From Gammaproteobacteria bacterium (GTDB lineage: Bacteria; Pseudomonadota; Gammaproteobacteria; Thiohalospirales; Thiohalospiraceae): a stretch of 34,455 nt of DNA. Shown piece by piece: positions 18,622 to 27,232 of the stretch (positions are counted from its first letter, which is position 1; each line of letters opens with the position of its first letter). The translations under genes and the position numbers were made by a program. The stretch covers positions 1 to 34,455 of the forward strand of contig WFXP01000122.1 of assembly GCA_015490535.1 (NCBI GenBank), read 5' to 3'. The notes below the pieces were generated by a model. It searched no databases. It saw only the letters and a list, made by a program, of their open reading frames with translations, and was not told the origin of the DNA.

Positions 18622-20111
18622 CGGGACGTCCTGTCCAGCAGATACTGGGTGAGCAGTGCCACCGGACGACCGGTGGCGCTCTTCTTCTCGCCGCTCCGCC
18701 AGGCGGTGCCTGCGATATCCAGATGGGCCCAGCGCTGTTTCTCGGTGAAGCGCGCCAGGAAGCAGGCTGCGGTGATGGTGCCCGCCGGGCGTCCACCTAC
18801 GTTGGCCATGTCGGCGAAGTTGCTCTTGAGCTGCTCCTGGTACTCCTCCCATAGCGGCAGCTCCCAGGCACGATCGCCGCTCTCGTTACCGGCCCGGATC
18901 AGATCATGCACCAGCGGCGGGTGGTTGCCCAGCACCGCTGACGCCTGATGGCCCAGGGCGATGACGCAGGCACCGGTAAGGGTGGCGATGTCGATTATCA
19001 CCTCCGGCCGGTAACGCTCGGCGTAGGTGAGGGCGTCACACAGGATCAGACGTCCCTCGGCGTCGGTGTTGAGAATCTCGATAGTCTGGCCGGAGAGGCT
19101 GGTGACGATGTCTCCCGGCTTGCTGGCATTGCCACCGGGCAGATTCTCGGTGGCCGGGATCAGGCCCACCACGTTCAGCGGCAGCCGCAGCTCGCTCAGG
19201 GCGCGGAACACCCCCAGCACGCTGGCCGCACCGCACATGTCATATTTCATCTCGTCCATGGCCGCGGAGGGCTTGATAGAGATTCCACCGGAGTCAAAAG
19301 TCACCCCCTTGCCCACCAGCACCACCGGCCGATCGCCCCTCTTGGCCCCCTTGTACTCCAGGATGATAAGCTTCGCCGGCTGGCGGGAGCCGCGCGCCAC
19401 GGAGAGCAGGGCACCCATGCCCATCTTCCCCATCTCCTTCTCTTCCAATACCTTATGGGTAATTGACGGCTGGCTCTTGGCCAGCGACGCGGCCTGCCGG
19501 GCCAGCCAGGCGGGAGTGCAGATGTTGGCCGGAGTGTTTCCCAGATCACGAGCCAGCCGCTGCCCGGCTGCTATGGCCTCCCCTTCGGCCAGCGCCCGCT
19601 TTCCCTCCGCCAGCGCCTGGCGGTCGGTCACCATCAGGGTCATGCGCCGTAGCGGGCGGGAGGCGTTTTCCGGCTTGCTCTTGAACTGCTCGAAACGGTA
19701 CAGGGCCTGAGCCGTGGTCTCCACCACCTGGCGCACCTTCCAGTGCAGATGACGCCCGGTTACCGGCAGCTCCGCTAGGTAGCTGGCCGCCTCCATGGCT
19801 CCGGTCTCGTTCAGGGTCAGCGCCGCCTTGCGTACTATCTTGCGATAGCGACTGTCGGCCAGCTCCCGCTCGGGGCCGCATCCCACCAGCAGCACCCGTT
19901 GAGCGGCGATTCCAGCCACCGCCGGCAGCAGCAGTACCTGGCCCGGCCTGCCGTCCATATCGCCACGCCGCACCACCTCGCCCAACAGGCCGCCGCTGGC
20001 CTCATCGAGCCTTTGCGCCGCGTCCGACAGGCGCCGTTTCTCGAACACCCCCGCAATCACACAGGCGCTGCGCTGCTGCTCCGGGGTGCCGCTTTTTACG
20101 CTGAACTTCAT
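18618..20111 (-). CDS. pepA: Leucyl aminopeptidase (M17 family)
   Basis: A 497-residue protein, close to E. coli PepA. ATG 20111-20109 is preceded by AGGAG at five bases; ten further codons of open frame upstream are not used by the family. The two-zinc active site is complete: Lys268 and Asp273 (VGKGVTFDSGG), Asp291 (KYDMCGAA), Asp350 and Glu352 (NTDAEGR), with catalytic Lys280 and Arg354. It removes N-terminal residues from peptides in the cytoplasm, and in E. coli also binds DNA in Xer recombination and carAB control; whether that applies here cannot be read from sequence. It is divergent from lptF with 66 bp between starts, a conserved gammaproteobacterial layout. Confidence 0.95.
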   Translation of the reverse strand: MKFSVKSGTPEQQRSACVIAGVFEKRRLSDAAQRLDEASGGLLGEVVRRGDMDGRPGQVLLLPAVAGIAAQRVLLVGCGPERELADSRYRKIVRKAALTLNETGAMEAASYLAELPVTGRHLHWKVRQVVETTAQALYRFEQFKSKPENASRPLRRMTLMVTDRQALAEGKRALAEGEAIAAGQRLARDLGNTPANICTPAWLARQAASLAKSQPSITHKVLEEKEMGKMGMGALLSVARGSRQPAKLIILEYKGAKRGDRPVVLVGKGVTFDSGGISIKPSAAMDEMKYDMCGAASVLGVFRALSELRLPLNVVGLIPATENLPGGNASKPGDIVTSLSGQTIEILNTDAEGRLILCDALTYAERYRPEVIIDIATLTGACVIALGHQASAVLGNHPPLVHDLIRAGNESGDRAWELPLWEEYQEQLKSNFADMANVGGRPAGTITAACFLARFTEKQRWAHLDIAGTAWRSGEKKSATGRPVALLTQYLLDRTSR

Positions 20112-20177
20112 ACTGGCTCCTGATTGTCTGGGTGAATCCATATATCATTACCATGTTTTTGCAGACTCCGCATCAAG

Positions 20178-21278
20178 ATGATTATCGACCGCTATCTGTT
20201 CCGGGAGATAACCGGGGTGTGGCTCGCCATAACCCTGGTGCTGCTGCTGATCTTCACCGGAAACCAGCTGGTGGTGCTGTTCAACGAGGTGGTGGCGGGT
20301 GATCTGATCGGGCGCCAGGTGCTGGAGATGCTCGGGTTTACCCTGTTGAACAGTCTGGGGTTGCTGCTCCCTTTCGCCCTTTTCATCGCCGTCCTGGTCG
20401 CCCTGGGAAGGATGCACCGGGACAGCGAGATGATCGCCCTGGCCGCCTGCGGCGTGGGAATCGGGAGGCTGCTCAGGACTGTAGGTATCGTGGCCATCGG
20501 CCTGGCGCTGGTGACCGGAGTCTTGTCGCTGCTGCTCTCCCCCTGGGCCGAGTACCGCATGCAGCGGCTGGTGGATGAGGCGAGGTCGGTCAGCGAGATC
20601 GGCGGGATCCCGGTGGGGACCTTCCGCAGCTTCAGCGCGGATAGTGGTGAGGGGGTCTTCTATGTGGAGCAGGTGGACGTGAAGCGGGGGCGGCTCAAGG
20701 AGGTGTTCGTGCAGTTGCCGGGAGAGCGTCCGCTGGAGCAGAACGTCATTGCCGCCAGGGAGGGTTATCAGCAAATTGACGAACAGACCGGGCAGCGCTA
20801 CCTGATTCTGCTCGACGGCACCCGTTACGAAGGGATACCCGGAGAGGCGGAGTTCCGCATCGTCCGCTTCGAGCAGCACGCGGTGCGTATCGACACGCGG
20901 CGCAGCTATCGCGATCCACGGCTGCGCGCCATTCCCACCGCCCGGCTGCTGGACGCAGGCGGGCTGGAGGAGAGCGCCGAGCTGCAGTGGCGGTTGAGCA
21001 TACCCTTTTCGGTGATCCCGCTGGCGCTGCTGGCGGTGCCGCTGAGCCGTACCTCGCCGCGGCAGGGGCGCTATGCGCGACTGTTCAGCGCCATCCTGAT
21101 CTATGTCATCTACGCCAACATGCTGGGGGTGGCGCGCAGCTGGCTGGAGCGGGGCGAGACCCCCCAGCTCCTCGGACTGTGGTGGGTACATCTGCTGATG
21201 CTGCTCTACGTGACCTTCGAGGTGGTGCGCCAGAGCGGAATCAGGTGGCGCCTCGCTGCGCGGGGAGGGGAGGCGTGA
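20178..21278 (+). CDS. lptF: LPS export ABC transporter permease LptF
   Basis: A 366-residue inner-membrane protein. MIIDRYLFREITGVWLAI is the standard LptF opening with the coupling helix and first membrane span. Three N-terminal spans (about 11-33, 52-76, 97-120) and three C-terminal spans (about 270-350) flank a periplasmic beta-jellyroll domain (about 135-260). With LptG and the ATPase LptB it extracts lipopolysaccharide from the inner membrane and passes it to LptC and LptA. The TGA stop overlaps the GTG start of lptG (GTGA), so the two are translationally coupled. Confidence 0.95.
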   Translation: MIIDRYLFREITGVWLAITLVLLLIFTGNQLVVLFNEVVAGDLIGRQVLEMLGFTLLNSLGLLLPFALFIAVLVALGRMHRDSEMIALAACGVGIGRLLRTVGIVAIGLALVTGVLSLLLSPWAEYRMQRLVDEARSVSEIGGIPVGTFRSFSADSGEGVFYVEQVDVKRGRLKEVFVQLPGERPLEQNVIAAREGYQQIDEQTGQRYLILLDGTRYEGIPGEAEFRIVRFEQHAVRIDTRRSYRDPRLRAIPTARLLDAGGLEESAELQWRLSIPFSVIPLALLAVPLSRTSPRQGRYARLFSAILIYVIYANMLGVARSWLERGETPQLLGLWWVHLLMLLYVTFEVVRQSGIRWRLAARGGEA

Positions 21279-22345
21279 ACATTCTGGATCGCTATATCGG
21301 GCGCACGGTGATCACCGGCACGCTGACCACGCTGGCGGTGCTGCTCGCCCTCTATATCTTCATGACCTATGTGGGGGAGCTGCGGAAGGTGGGGCGGGCG
21401 CAATATACCGCTTTGACGGCGCTGCAGTTCACCCTGCTGACCCTGCCACGCTGGGCCGGGGATCTGTTTCCCATGGCGGCCCTGATAGGCAGCCTGATGG
21501 GCCTCGGCAACCTGGCCAGCAGCAGCGAGCTGACGGTGATGCGCGCTGCCGGGGTTTCGGTGATGCGCATCACCTGGGCGGTGGCGAAGGTGGCGCTGCT
21601 GATGATGGTTGCGGTGGTTCTCATCGGGGAGCTGGTGGCGTCCCACAGCGAACAGTACGCCTTCAAGCTGCGCGCCGCCGCGCTGCAGAAGCATGTGTCG
21701 GTCAATACCGGCTCCGGTCTCTGGATCCGGGAGGGAAACAGCTACATCAACGCCCGCACGGTATATTCCAACCGCCGTTTGGGAGGGGTTCACATATACG
21801 AGTTCAGCGCCGCCAAGCAGCCGCTCAAACTGACCTACGCCCCGCAGGCCGGCTACCGGGAGGATGGGAGCTGGCTCCTGGAGGATGTGAGCCAGACCCG
21901 CTTCTCCGAATCCCGCGTTACCGCCGCACGGCGGGATGAGCTGGTATGGCGCGGAATTCTCGATCCCGGACTGATCGATGTGGTGGCGGTGGAACCACAG
22001 GGTCTTTCTTCCCGCGAGCTGCTGCGCTACATCGGCTATCTGGAGAACAACGGGCTCAATTCCGACCGCTACCGGGTGGCCTTCTGGAGCAAGCTGGCGG
22101 CACCGTTCGCCACCGGGGCCATGATGCTGCTGGCGATCCCTTTCGTCTTCGGAGCCATGCGCTCCGTGAGCGCGGGCAGCCGGCTCCTGGCCGGCACCCT
22201 GATCGGGATCGGCTTTTATCTGTTCAACCACAGCCTGGGGCAGCTGGGGGTGGTCTACTCCATCCCCCCGTTTCTGAGCGCCACCCTGCCCACCATTTGC
22301 GCTGTGGCCGTCACTTGCTATATGCTGCAGAAGGTAAAAAACTGA
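21275..22345 (+). CDS. lptG: LPS export ABC transporter permease LptG
   Basis: A 356-residue protein beginning at GTG 21275, which overlaps the lptF stop by four bases. MNILDRYIGRTVITGTLTTL is the typical LptG N-terminus. It shows the same plan as LptF: three spans, a periplasmic jellyroll domain (about 130-265) and three C-terminal spans, with FWSKLAAPFATGAMMLLAIPFVFG in the fourth span region. It partners LptF and LptB in LPS extraction. Foldback copy 4 begins directly after its TGA stop (22343-22345), so the natural terminator, if any, has been displaced or replaced. Confidence 0.95.
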   Translation: MNILDRYIGRTVITGTLTTLAVLLALYIFMTYVGELRKVGRAQYTALTALQFTLLTLPRWAGDLFPMAALIGSLMGLGNLASSSELTVMRAAGVSVMRITWAVAKVALLMMVAVVLIGELVASHSEQYAFKLRAAALQKHVSVNTGSGLWIREGNSYINARTVYSNRRLGGVHIYEFSAAKQPLKLTYAPQAGYREDGSWLLEDVSQTRFSESRVTAARRDELVWRGILDPGLIDVVAVEPQGLSSRELLRYIGYLENNGLNSDRYRVAFWSKLAAPFATGAMMLLAIPFVFGAMRSVSAGSRLLAGTLIGIGFYLFNHSLGQLGVVYSIPPFLSATLPTICAVAVTCYMLQKVKN

Positions 22346-22607
22346 GTTCTTCCCCAAAGCGTGTGGCTAGAATGGTAAATCACCGCGTAGCGGCTCGCTC
22401 CTTGACAGGCGGAATACACGCCACATACCCGGTAACCAGGAGGGGATGGGGGTCGTCTGGCTGGGGACAAGCGGATATCCACCACCTGCGCGAATTGCAA
22501 GTGATCCGGCCAATTCCAAGGTGTCCCCAATCCCCTTCTGCCGACCATCTTCCGGCGTGCACTCCGCCTGTCAAGGATGATTTACCATTCGATTTGAGGA
22601 AGACCCT
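22346..22607 (+). mobile_element. Foldback (MITE-like) element, family A copy 4, ends worn
   Basis: About 262 bp. It retains the inner palindrome (GTGTGGCTAGAATGGTAAATC on the left and TGATTTACCATTCGATTTGA on the right, the second lacking the CACCCACA block), the TTGACAGGCGG arms and the GGGGAT/ATCCCC region. The outer GTACTCC ends seen in the other copies are missing. The asymmetric insert (GCGTAGCGGC) is in the left arm, so it has the same orientation as copy 2. It follows the lptG stop without a gap. Confidence 0.8.
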
Positions 22608-22757
22608 AAAACTGAAGCCCGCCATCCGGAAATAGCGCGACGAACATACTGCCTCTGAGGCAAGGGTCGCCTTCCCGCGATTTCAGACGGAAACACCGGA
22701 TGACCTGGCAACAGAAAAGCCCGTTTCGACGCCACGGCTGAAGGAGGGGTGATATCC

Positions 22758-24569
22758 ATGAAACAGACCACCGACACCATCTCTGCCGAAACCGCCGGTA
22801 CCATTCCCGGACTGTTCCGGGAGCGGTTGCGGCGTACCCCCGATGCTTCCGCGTACCGTTACCTTGACGACCGCAGCGGACAGTGGAGTGACAGTACATG
22901 GCGACATATGGCGGCACAGGTGGCGCGCTGGCAGCGGGCGCTGCAGGGGGAACGGCTGCAGCCGGGCGACAGGGTGGCGGTGATGCTGGCCAACTGCCGC
23001 GAATGGGTGCTGTTCGATCAGGCGGCGCTGGGACTTGGGCTGGTGGTGGTGCCGCTGTATGTGAACGACTCTCCGGAAAACCTCTCTTACGTGCTGGAGG
23101 ACAGCGGCGCGCGGCTGCTGCTGATTCAGGGGATCTGGCAATGGCGCCAGTTTGTGCAGGTGGCCAACCGCCTGCGCCACCTGCAGCGGGTGCTCACCGT
23201 CGACGAGATAGAGGCGGAAGAGGAGGAGCCCCGGCTGCGCTGGATTGAGGAGTGGCTTCCCCCGTCACGGCCGGAGCAGGAACTGATCTCCGCCGAAAGC
23301 GGGCCTGATGAGCTGGCAACCATCGTCTATACCTCCGGGACCTCGGGGCGGCCCAAGGGGGTGATGTTGAGCCACCGCAATATACTCAGTGATGCGGAGG
23401 CCGGATTGAAGGTGGTCCCTGTCTATACCGACGACCTGTTCCTCTCTTTCCTGCCCCTGTCGCACACCCTGGAGCGCACCGTCGGCTACTATCTGCCCAT
23501 CATGACCGGCTCCTGCGTGGCCTTCGCCCGCTCCATCCAGCAGCTCAACGCCGACTTCAAGAGCGTTTGTCCCACCGTTTTCGTCTCTGTGCCGCGTATC
23601 TTCGAGCGTGTTCACGCGCGTATCGAGGAGCAGCTGCGCGGCAAGTCACCGCTGGCCCGGCGCCTGTTCCGGCTGACGCTGAAGGTCGGGTGGCGGCGCT
23701 TTGAGAAAAGCCAGGGACGCGCCGGATGGCACCCCTCCCTCCTGCTCTGGCCGCTGCTGGATCGCTTGGTGGCGCGCAAGATTAAGGGTAATCTGGGAGG
23801 GCGGGTCCGCTTCACCGTGTGTGGAGGCGCCCCGCTGGCACCGGATGTTGCGCGGCTCTTCATCAGCCTGGATATCCCCATCCTGCAGGGATACGGCCTG
23901 ACCGAAGCGAGCCCGGTAATCAGCGTCAACCGCCTGGAAGACAACATCCCGTCCTCCATAGGCAGGGCGCTTCCGGGTGTGGAGGTGCGCCTGGGGGAGA
24001 AGGATGAGCTGCTGGCGCGCGGCCCCAACGTGATGCTTGGCTACTGGAACAACCCCAAGGCCACCAGGGAGGTCATCGACGAAGAGGGTTGGCTGCACAC
24101 CGGGGACAAGGCCAGTATCGACGGAGAGGGGCGCATCTCCCTGACCGGCCGCCTGAAGGATATTCTGGTGCTTGCCAACGGGGAGAAAATCCCCCCTGCC
24201 GAGATGGAGATGGCGATCATATCGGATCCCCTTTTCGAACAGGTGATGGTAATTGGCGAGCAGCGCCCGTTTCTGAGCCTGCTGGCGGTGCTCAACCCGG
24301 AACAGCTGGAGCTCCTGATACAGGAGCGCAAGATACAGAAGGTTCAGGATGAGCTGTTGCGCGATCGCGAGGTGGAGTCGGTGGTACTGCAGCGCATCTC
24401 GCGCCGCACCGCCATCTTCCCGGGCTATGCCCAGATCCGGCGTGTCCACATGACACTTACCCCCTGGACGGTGGAGGATGGTCTGATTACACCCACGCTG
24501 AAACTGCGCCGCAACCAGATTCTGCGGCACCATGCCGATGAGGTGGAGCGGATCTACGCCGGCCACTGA
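22758..24569 (+). CDS. AMP-dependent acyl-CoA synthetase (long-chain fatty acid-CoA ligase type)
   Basis: A 603-residue protein. AGGAGGGG at 22742-22749 supports ATG 22758; a GTG three codons earlier falls on the ribosome site itself. The adenylation signature YTSGTSGRPKGV is at 191-202, followed by LPLSHTLERTVGYY, GYGLTEASPVIS, GWLHTGDKASID and the hinge/C-terminal segment GRLKDILVLANGEKIPPAEME. The large insertion after the first motifs (EEQLRGKSPLARRLFRLTL) is typical of the membrane-associated FAA1/FadD15-type ligases, not short acyl-CoA synthetases. It activates fatty acids with ATP and CoA. It stands alone between foldback copy 4 and a structured gap. Exact chain length is not deducible. 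Confidence 0.88.
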   Translation: MKQTTDTISAETAGTIPGLFRERLRRTPDASAYRYLDDRSGQWSDSTWRHMAAQVARWQRALQGERLQPGDRVAVMLANCREWVLFDQAALGLGLVVVPLYVNDSPENLSYVLEDSGARLLLIQGIWQWRQFVQVANRLRHLQRVLTVDEIEAEEEEPRLRWIEEWLPPSRPEQELISAESGPDELATIVYTSGTSGRPKGVMLSHRNILSDAEAGLKVVPVYTDDLFLSFLPLSHTLERTVGYYLPIMTGSCVAFARSIQQLNADFKSVCPTVFVSVPRIFERVHARIEEQLRGKSPLARRLFRLTLKVGWRRFEKSQGRAGWHPSLLLWPLLDRLVARKIKGNLGGRVRFTVCGGAPLAPDVARLFISLDIPILQGYGLTEASPVISVNRLEDNIPSSIGRALPGVEVRLGEKDELLARGPNVMLGYWNNPKATREVIDEEGWLHTGDKASIDGEGRISLTGRLKDILVLANGEKIPPAEMEMAIISDPLFEQVMVIGEQRPFLSLLAVLNPEQLELLIQERKIQKVQDELLRDREVESVVLQRISRRTAIFPGYAQIRRVHMTLTPWTVEDGLITPTLKLRRNQILRHHADEVERIYAGH

Positions 24570-25006
24570 GAAGGTTGCGCGTCACGGTTGCAGCGGGTAC
24601 ATTAACTATTGCTAAGATAGTCGATAGTAAGGCATCCTTCAGAGCGGCCGGGGGCTGGACGACCATCCGCGGCCATGCGCCGGCTTGCCGCGGGAGCACC
24701 GCGGCGGCGCCACCGGGTCTTGCTGCTGGCAAGCCCGACCGCCTGCGGATGGTCGTTTGCCATCGATTGTCCCGGTAGCAGTTTCTGCTTTACCGTTCGC
24801 TACCCTTTCCGCGGCCGTATCCGGAAAGTAAAGACTCTTGGGGGGGTTGAAAAGCGAGCATGGTGTCCGATAACCGTAGTGAGTGGTTGCGGGCAAGGTG
24901 CGCGCCTGATCCGGCAGCAGCTCCCCTGGCTTGTGGCAACAACCCCCATACCCGGCTCCCGGAGAGCCGGGCGAAGGGCATCTTGGATATTGGGAGAGAC
25001 GATTAG
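24570..25006 (+). other. Structured 437-bp non-coding region before the PAS/GGDEF gene
   Basis: No frame looks coding. A nested inverted repeat spans 24658-24757: outer arms ACGACCATCCGC (24659-24670) and GCGGATGGTCGT (24745-24756), middle arms GGCTTGCC (24682-24689) and GGCAAGCC (24728-24735), inner arms GCCGCGG (24687-24693) and CCGCGGC (24699-24705). A second hairpin, CCCGGCTC/GAGCCGGG, is at 24951-24971, some 36 bases before the next start. There is no T-run after either. It could be a 3' structure of the synthetase mRNA, a leader RNA for the next gene, or a relic repeat. Confidence 0.45.
24733..24778 (+). repeat. Dispersed repeat, family C copy 2
   Basis: It carries GCCCGACCGCCTGC followed by a variable spacer and TTTGCCATCGATTGTCCCGGT. 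The minus strand of the 17930-18015 repeat has the same first block exactly and TTTACCATC-AATTGTCCCGGT for the second. It overlaps the right side of the nested hairpin at 24658-24757. Confidence 0.45.
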
Positions 25007-25840
25007 ATGACGATGCAAGTTGAACCGCCTTTGATGGAACGCCTGCTGAACATGGCGCCGATAGGCATACTGCTGCTCGATGCGGCGGGCAGGATATCTT
25101 CGGTAAATTCAACTCTGCTCCAGTTTCTCAATGTGAGCGCCCAGGATCTGCAGGGCAAGAGCAAGAGCGACCTCTCTGAGCCCCAGCTGCAGCTGCTGTT
25201 CGAGCAACAGACCATCTTCATCCCCGCAGGCGGCGGCCAACCCGAGCGCTGGATCAAGTGTGATGCCCATCAGCTGGACAGCAACTGGAGGATCCACTAC
25301 TACACCGATATCACCCGCCAGCACCGCCTGGAGGGGGAGCAGCGGAGGATGGAAGAGGCGCTGCGCGAGCACTCCTCCACCGATCCGGAGACCGGATTGT
25401 TCAACCGCCGCGGCCTGCTCAGCCGCCTTGAGCCCCAGGTGTCGCGCTGCCGGCGCTACAACACCCGCATGTCGGTGGTAATGATCCGGCTGTTGCGTGA
25501 TCAGGGCAAACGGCCCCTGGAGAGAGGTGACCTGCCTGCCGTCGCACGCCTCATCAAGGATCAGGCGCGCTGGGCCGACACCCTGGCCCGAATGAGTGAA
25601 GATGAGCTGCTCATGGTGTTGCCGGAGACCTCCAGCCAGGGCGCCTGTGAACTGGCAGAGCGGCTGGTGCAACAGATCCAGAAACTGTCCGTCACGGGGC
25701 TGGAGGAGAGCACTCTGGGAGGCGCGTTCGGGGTAACCGCGTGGCGCACCGGGGATGATACCAACACCATGCTGACCAGGGTCGCCGATGCGATGGAGAA
25801 GGCGCGCGCCGCCGGCGGCAACTACGTGGCCATGGCCTGA
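25007..25840 (+). CDS. PAS protein with degenerate GGDEF domain
   Basis: A 277-residue cytoplasmic protein with no membrane span. GGGAGAG lies about eight bases before ATG 25007; a second ATG two codons on is equally possible. The N-terminal PAS domain is about 8-105 (MAPIGILLLDAAGRISSVN), then a short coiled coil and a GGDEF-fold domain about 122-277 opening with STDPETGLFNRRGL, the usual family start. The active-site motif that should read GGDEF is SEDEL at 197-201: both glycines are gone, and the loop needed to hold GTP is lost. I infer it is not an active diguanylate cyclase, but may bind ligand or partners. It converges on the GT4 gene across 117 bp without a clear terminator. Confidence 0.82.
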   Translation: MTMQVEPPLMERLLNMAPIGILLLDAAGRISSVNSTLLQFLNVSAQDLQGKSKSDLSEPQLQLLFEQQTIFIPAGGGQPERWIKCDAHQLDSNWRIHYYTDITRQHRLEGEQRRMEEALREHSSTDPETGLFNRRGLLSRLEPQVSRCRRYNTRMSVVMIRLLRDQGKRPLERGDLPAVARLIKDQARWADTLARMSEDELLMVLPETSSQGACELAERLVQQIQKLSVTGLEESTLGGAFGVTAWRTGDDTNTMLTRVADAMEKARAAGGNYVAMA

Positions 25841-25957
25841 GGGACCACGAGAAGAGCCGGCAGGTACCCCCGGTTCGCGATCGACCCTACAGCTTCCCGA
25901 TCCGGCACACGGAGTGAACGCAATAGATGGAGGGGGACGTCAGGGGGGGGGATGAGG

Positions 25958-27094
25958 TCACTCCTCGGCTCTGCCGCGGGCGCCGAGCTCCGCATAGAGC
26001 TCCTCCCACTTGGCCACGACGGGCGCCAGACCGTAATGCTCCTGCACCAGCTTTCGTCCCGCCTCTCCCATGGCGCGGCGCTGCTCCTCCGGCAACTCCA
26101 TCATCTGCCGGATGGCGGAGGCGAGCCGGTTCGCATCGCGTGGCTCCACCACGAAACCGCTTGTCCCGTCACGCACCACCTCGCGGTTCCCGCCCACATC
26201 AGTTGTCACGATGGGCAGGGCGCTGGCCGCTGCTTCCAGCAGAACCATCGGCATCCCTTCCCAGGCGGATGACATCAGGTAGCCGTCCACCCCTTTCATG
26301 AGTCGTTGAACGTCGTCCCTGAGCCCGAGGAAACGCACCCGATCTCCGATCCCGAGCGCCTGCGCCAGCGGGGCCATATTCTCCTCCAGGCCGTCCCCAC
26401 CCACCAGAAGCAGCATTCCACTCCCCATCTCCGTAGCCTTGGCAAAGGCATGCAGCATGTTGGGATAGTCTTTCGCCTGGTCGAATCTGCCTACGGCGAG
26501 CCAGATGAATTCGGCCGGAGGAAGCCGCAGCTCCTGCCGGATCTCCCGGCGCAGCTTCGGATCAGGGCGGAACAGCTCAAGATCCAGCCCATTGGGGATA
26601 AAACGGATCCTGTGGGCCGGAACCGCGCCTATCCGTACGTAATGCTCCGTCGCGGCGCGGCTAATCTGGGTGGTGATATCGGTCAACGGATCGGTGATCC
26701 TGTAGGCCAGCTCCCGCAGCCGCCCACCCTCGTTGATATTGTGGGCGGTGGATACCACCGTTGGTATCGATACCAGCAGCCGCACCAGCCTCCCCATCAG
26801 GTTGGCGTGAACCATATGGCAGTGCAGTATTTCCGGCCGCCACTCACGCAGCAGCCTGGCCAACCTGAACAGCTTGTAGGGATTGGGCAATTTTCTGCGC
26901 ATCTCCAGGGACGCAAACCGGACCCCTTCCGCCTCCAGCCGCTCTACCAGCGCCTCGGGCGGCAGCATGGAAACGACCCCCACCCTCCATCCCCTGCGGC
27001 GCAGCTCCCTGGCCAAATAGAAGATCTGCATCTCGGCCCCCGCGAGCGTCATGGAGGTGGAGAGGAAACAGATGGAGGGGGGCTGGCTGTTCAA
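25958..27094 (-). CDS. Glycosyltransferase family 4 (GT-B fold)
   Basis: A 378-residue protein. The only start that includes the first Rossmann strand (SICFLSTSM) and reaches the family length is TTG 27094-27092; there is no ATG before Met15 and no good ribosome site, so the start is uncertain. The N-domain has TLAGAEMQIFYLARELRRRGW and HCHMVHANLMGRL. The C-domain has WLAVGRFDQAKDYPNMLHAF, VRFLGLRDDV and the donor-binding EGMPMVLLE (E-x7-E) motif, which is the GT4 retaining signature. Such enzymes add sugars to surface polysaccharide or glycolipid. It is the third minus-strand gene after the acetolactate-synthase-like and EEP genes, 138 bp from the EEP stop, and may be separately transcribed. 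Confidence 0.85.
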   Translation of the reverse strand: MNSQPPSICFLSTSMTLAGAEMQIFYLARELRRRGWRVGVVSMLPPEALVERLEAEGVRFASLEMRRKLPNPYKLFRLARLLREWRPEILHCHMVHANLMGRLVRLLVSIPTVVSTAHNINEGGRLRELAYRITDPLTDITTQISRAATEHYVRIGAVPAHRIRFIPNGLDLELFRPDPKLRREIRQELRLPPAEFIWLAVGRFDQAKDYPNMLHAFAKATEMGSGMLLLVGGDGLEENMAPLAQALGIGDRVRFLGLRDDVQRLMKGVDGYLMSSAWEGMPMVLLEAAASALPIVTTDVGGNREVVRDGTSGFVVEPRDANRLASAIRQMMELPEEQRRAMGEAGRKLVQEHYGLAPVVAKWEELYAELGARGRAEE

Positions 27095-27232
27095 CTGGTT
27101 TAATGGCTGACACTTTTCAGGTGATTGGGCAGTTTATCCCGGGGTCCCGGCGAAACGCAAATCAACGGTGGAGCTTTCGGCTTCTTCCGGTGGCTGGCGG
27201 GGAGGCTCCAGTAATCCGGGGCGAGATTCAGA

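Noticed and set aside
24951-24971. Hairpin CCCGGCTC/GAGCCGGG as a terminator or known riboswitch
   Set aside because: No T-run follows it, and I could not match the surrounding leader to cyclic di-GMP, cobalamin or TPP riboswitch cores. I kept it only as an unexplained structure.
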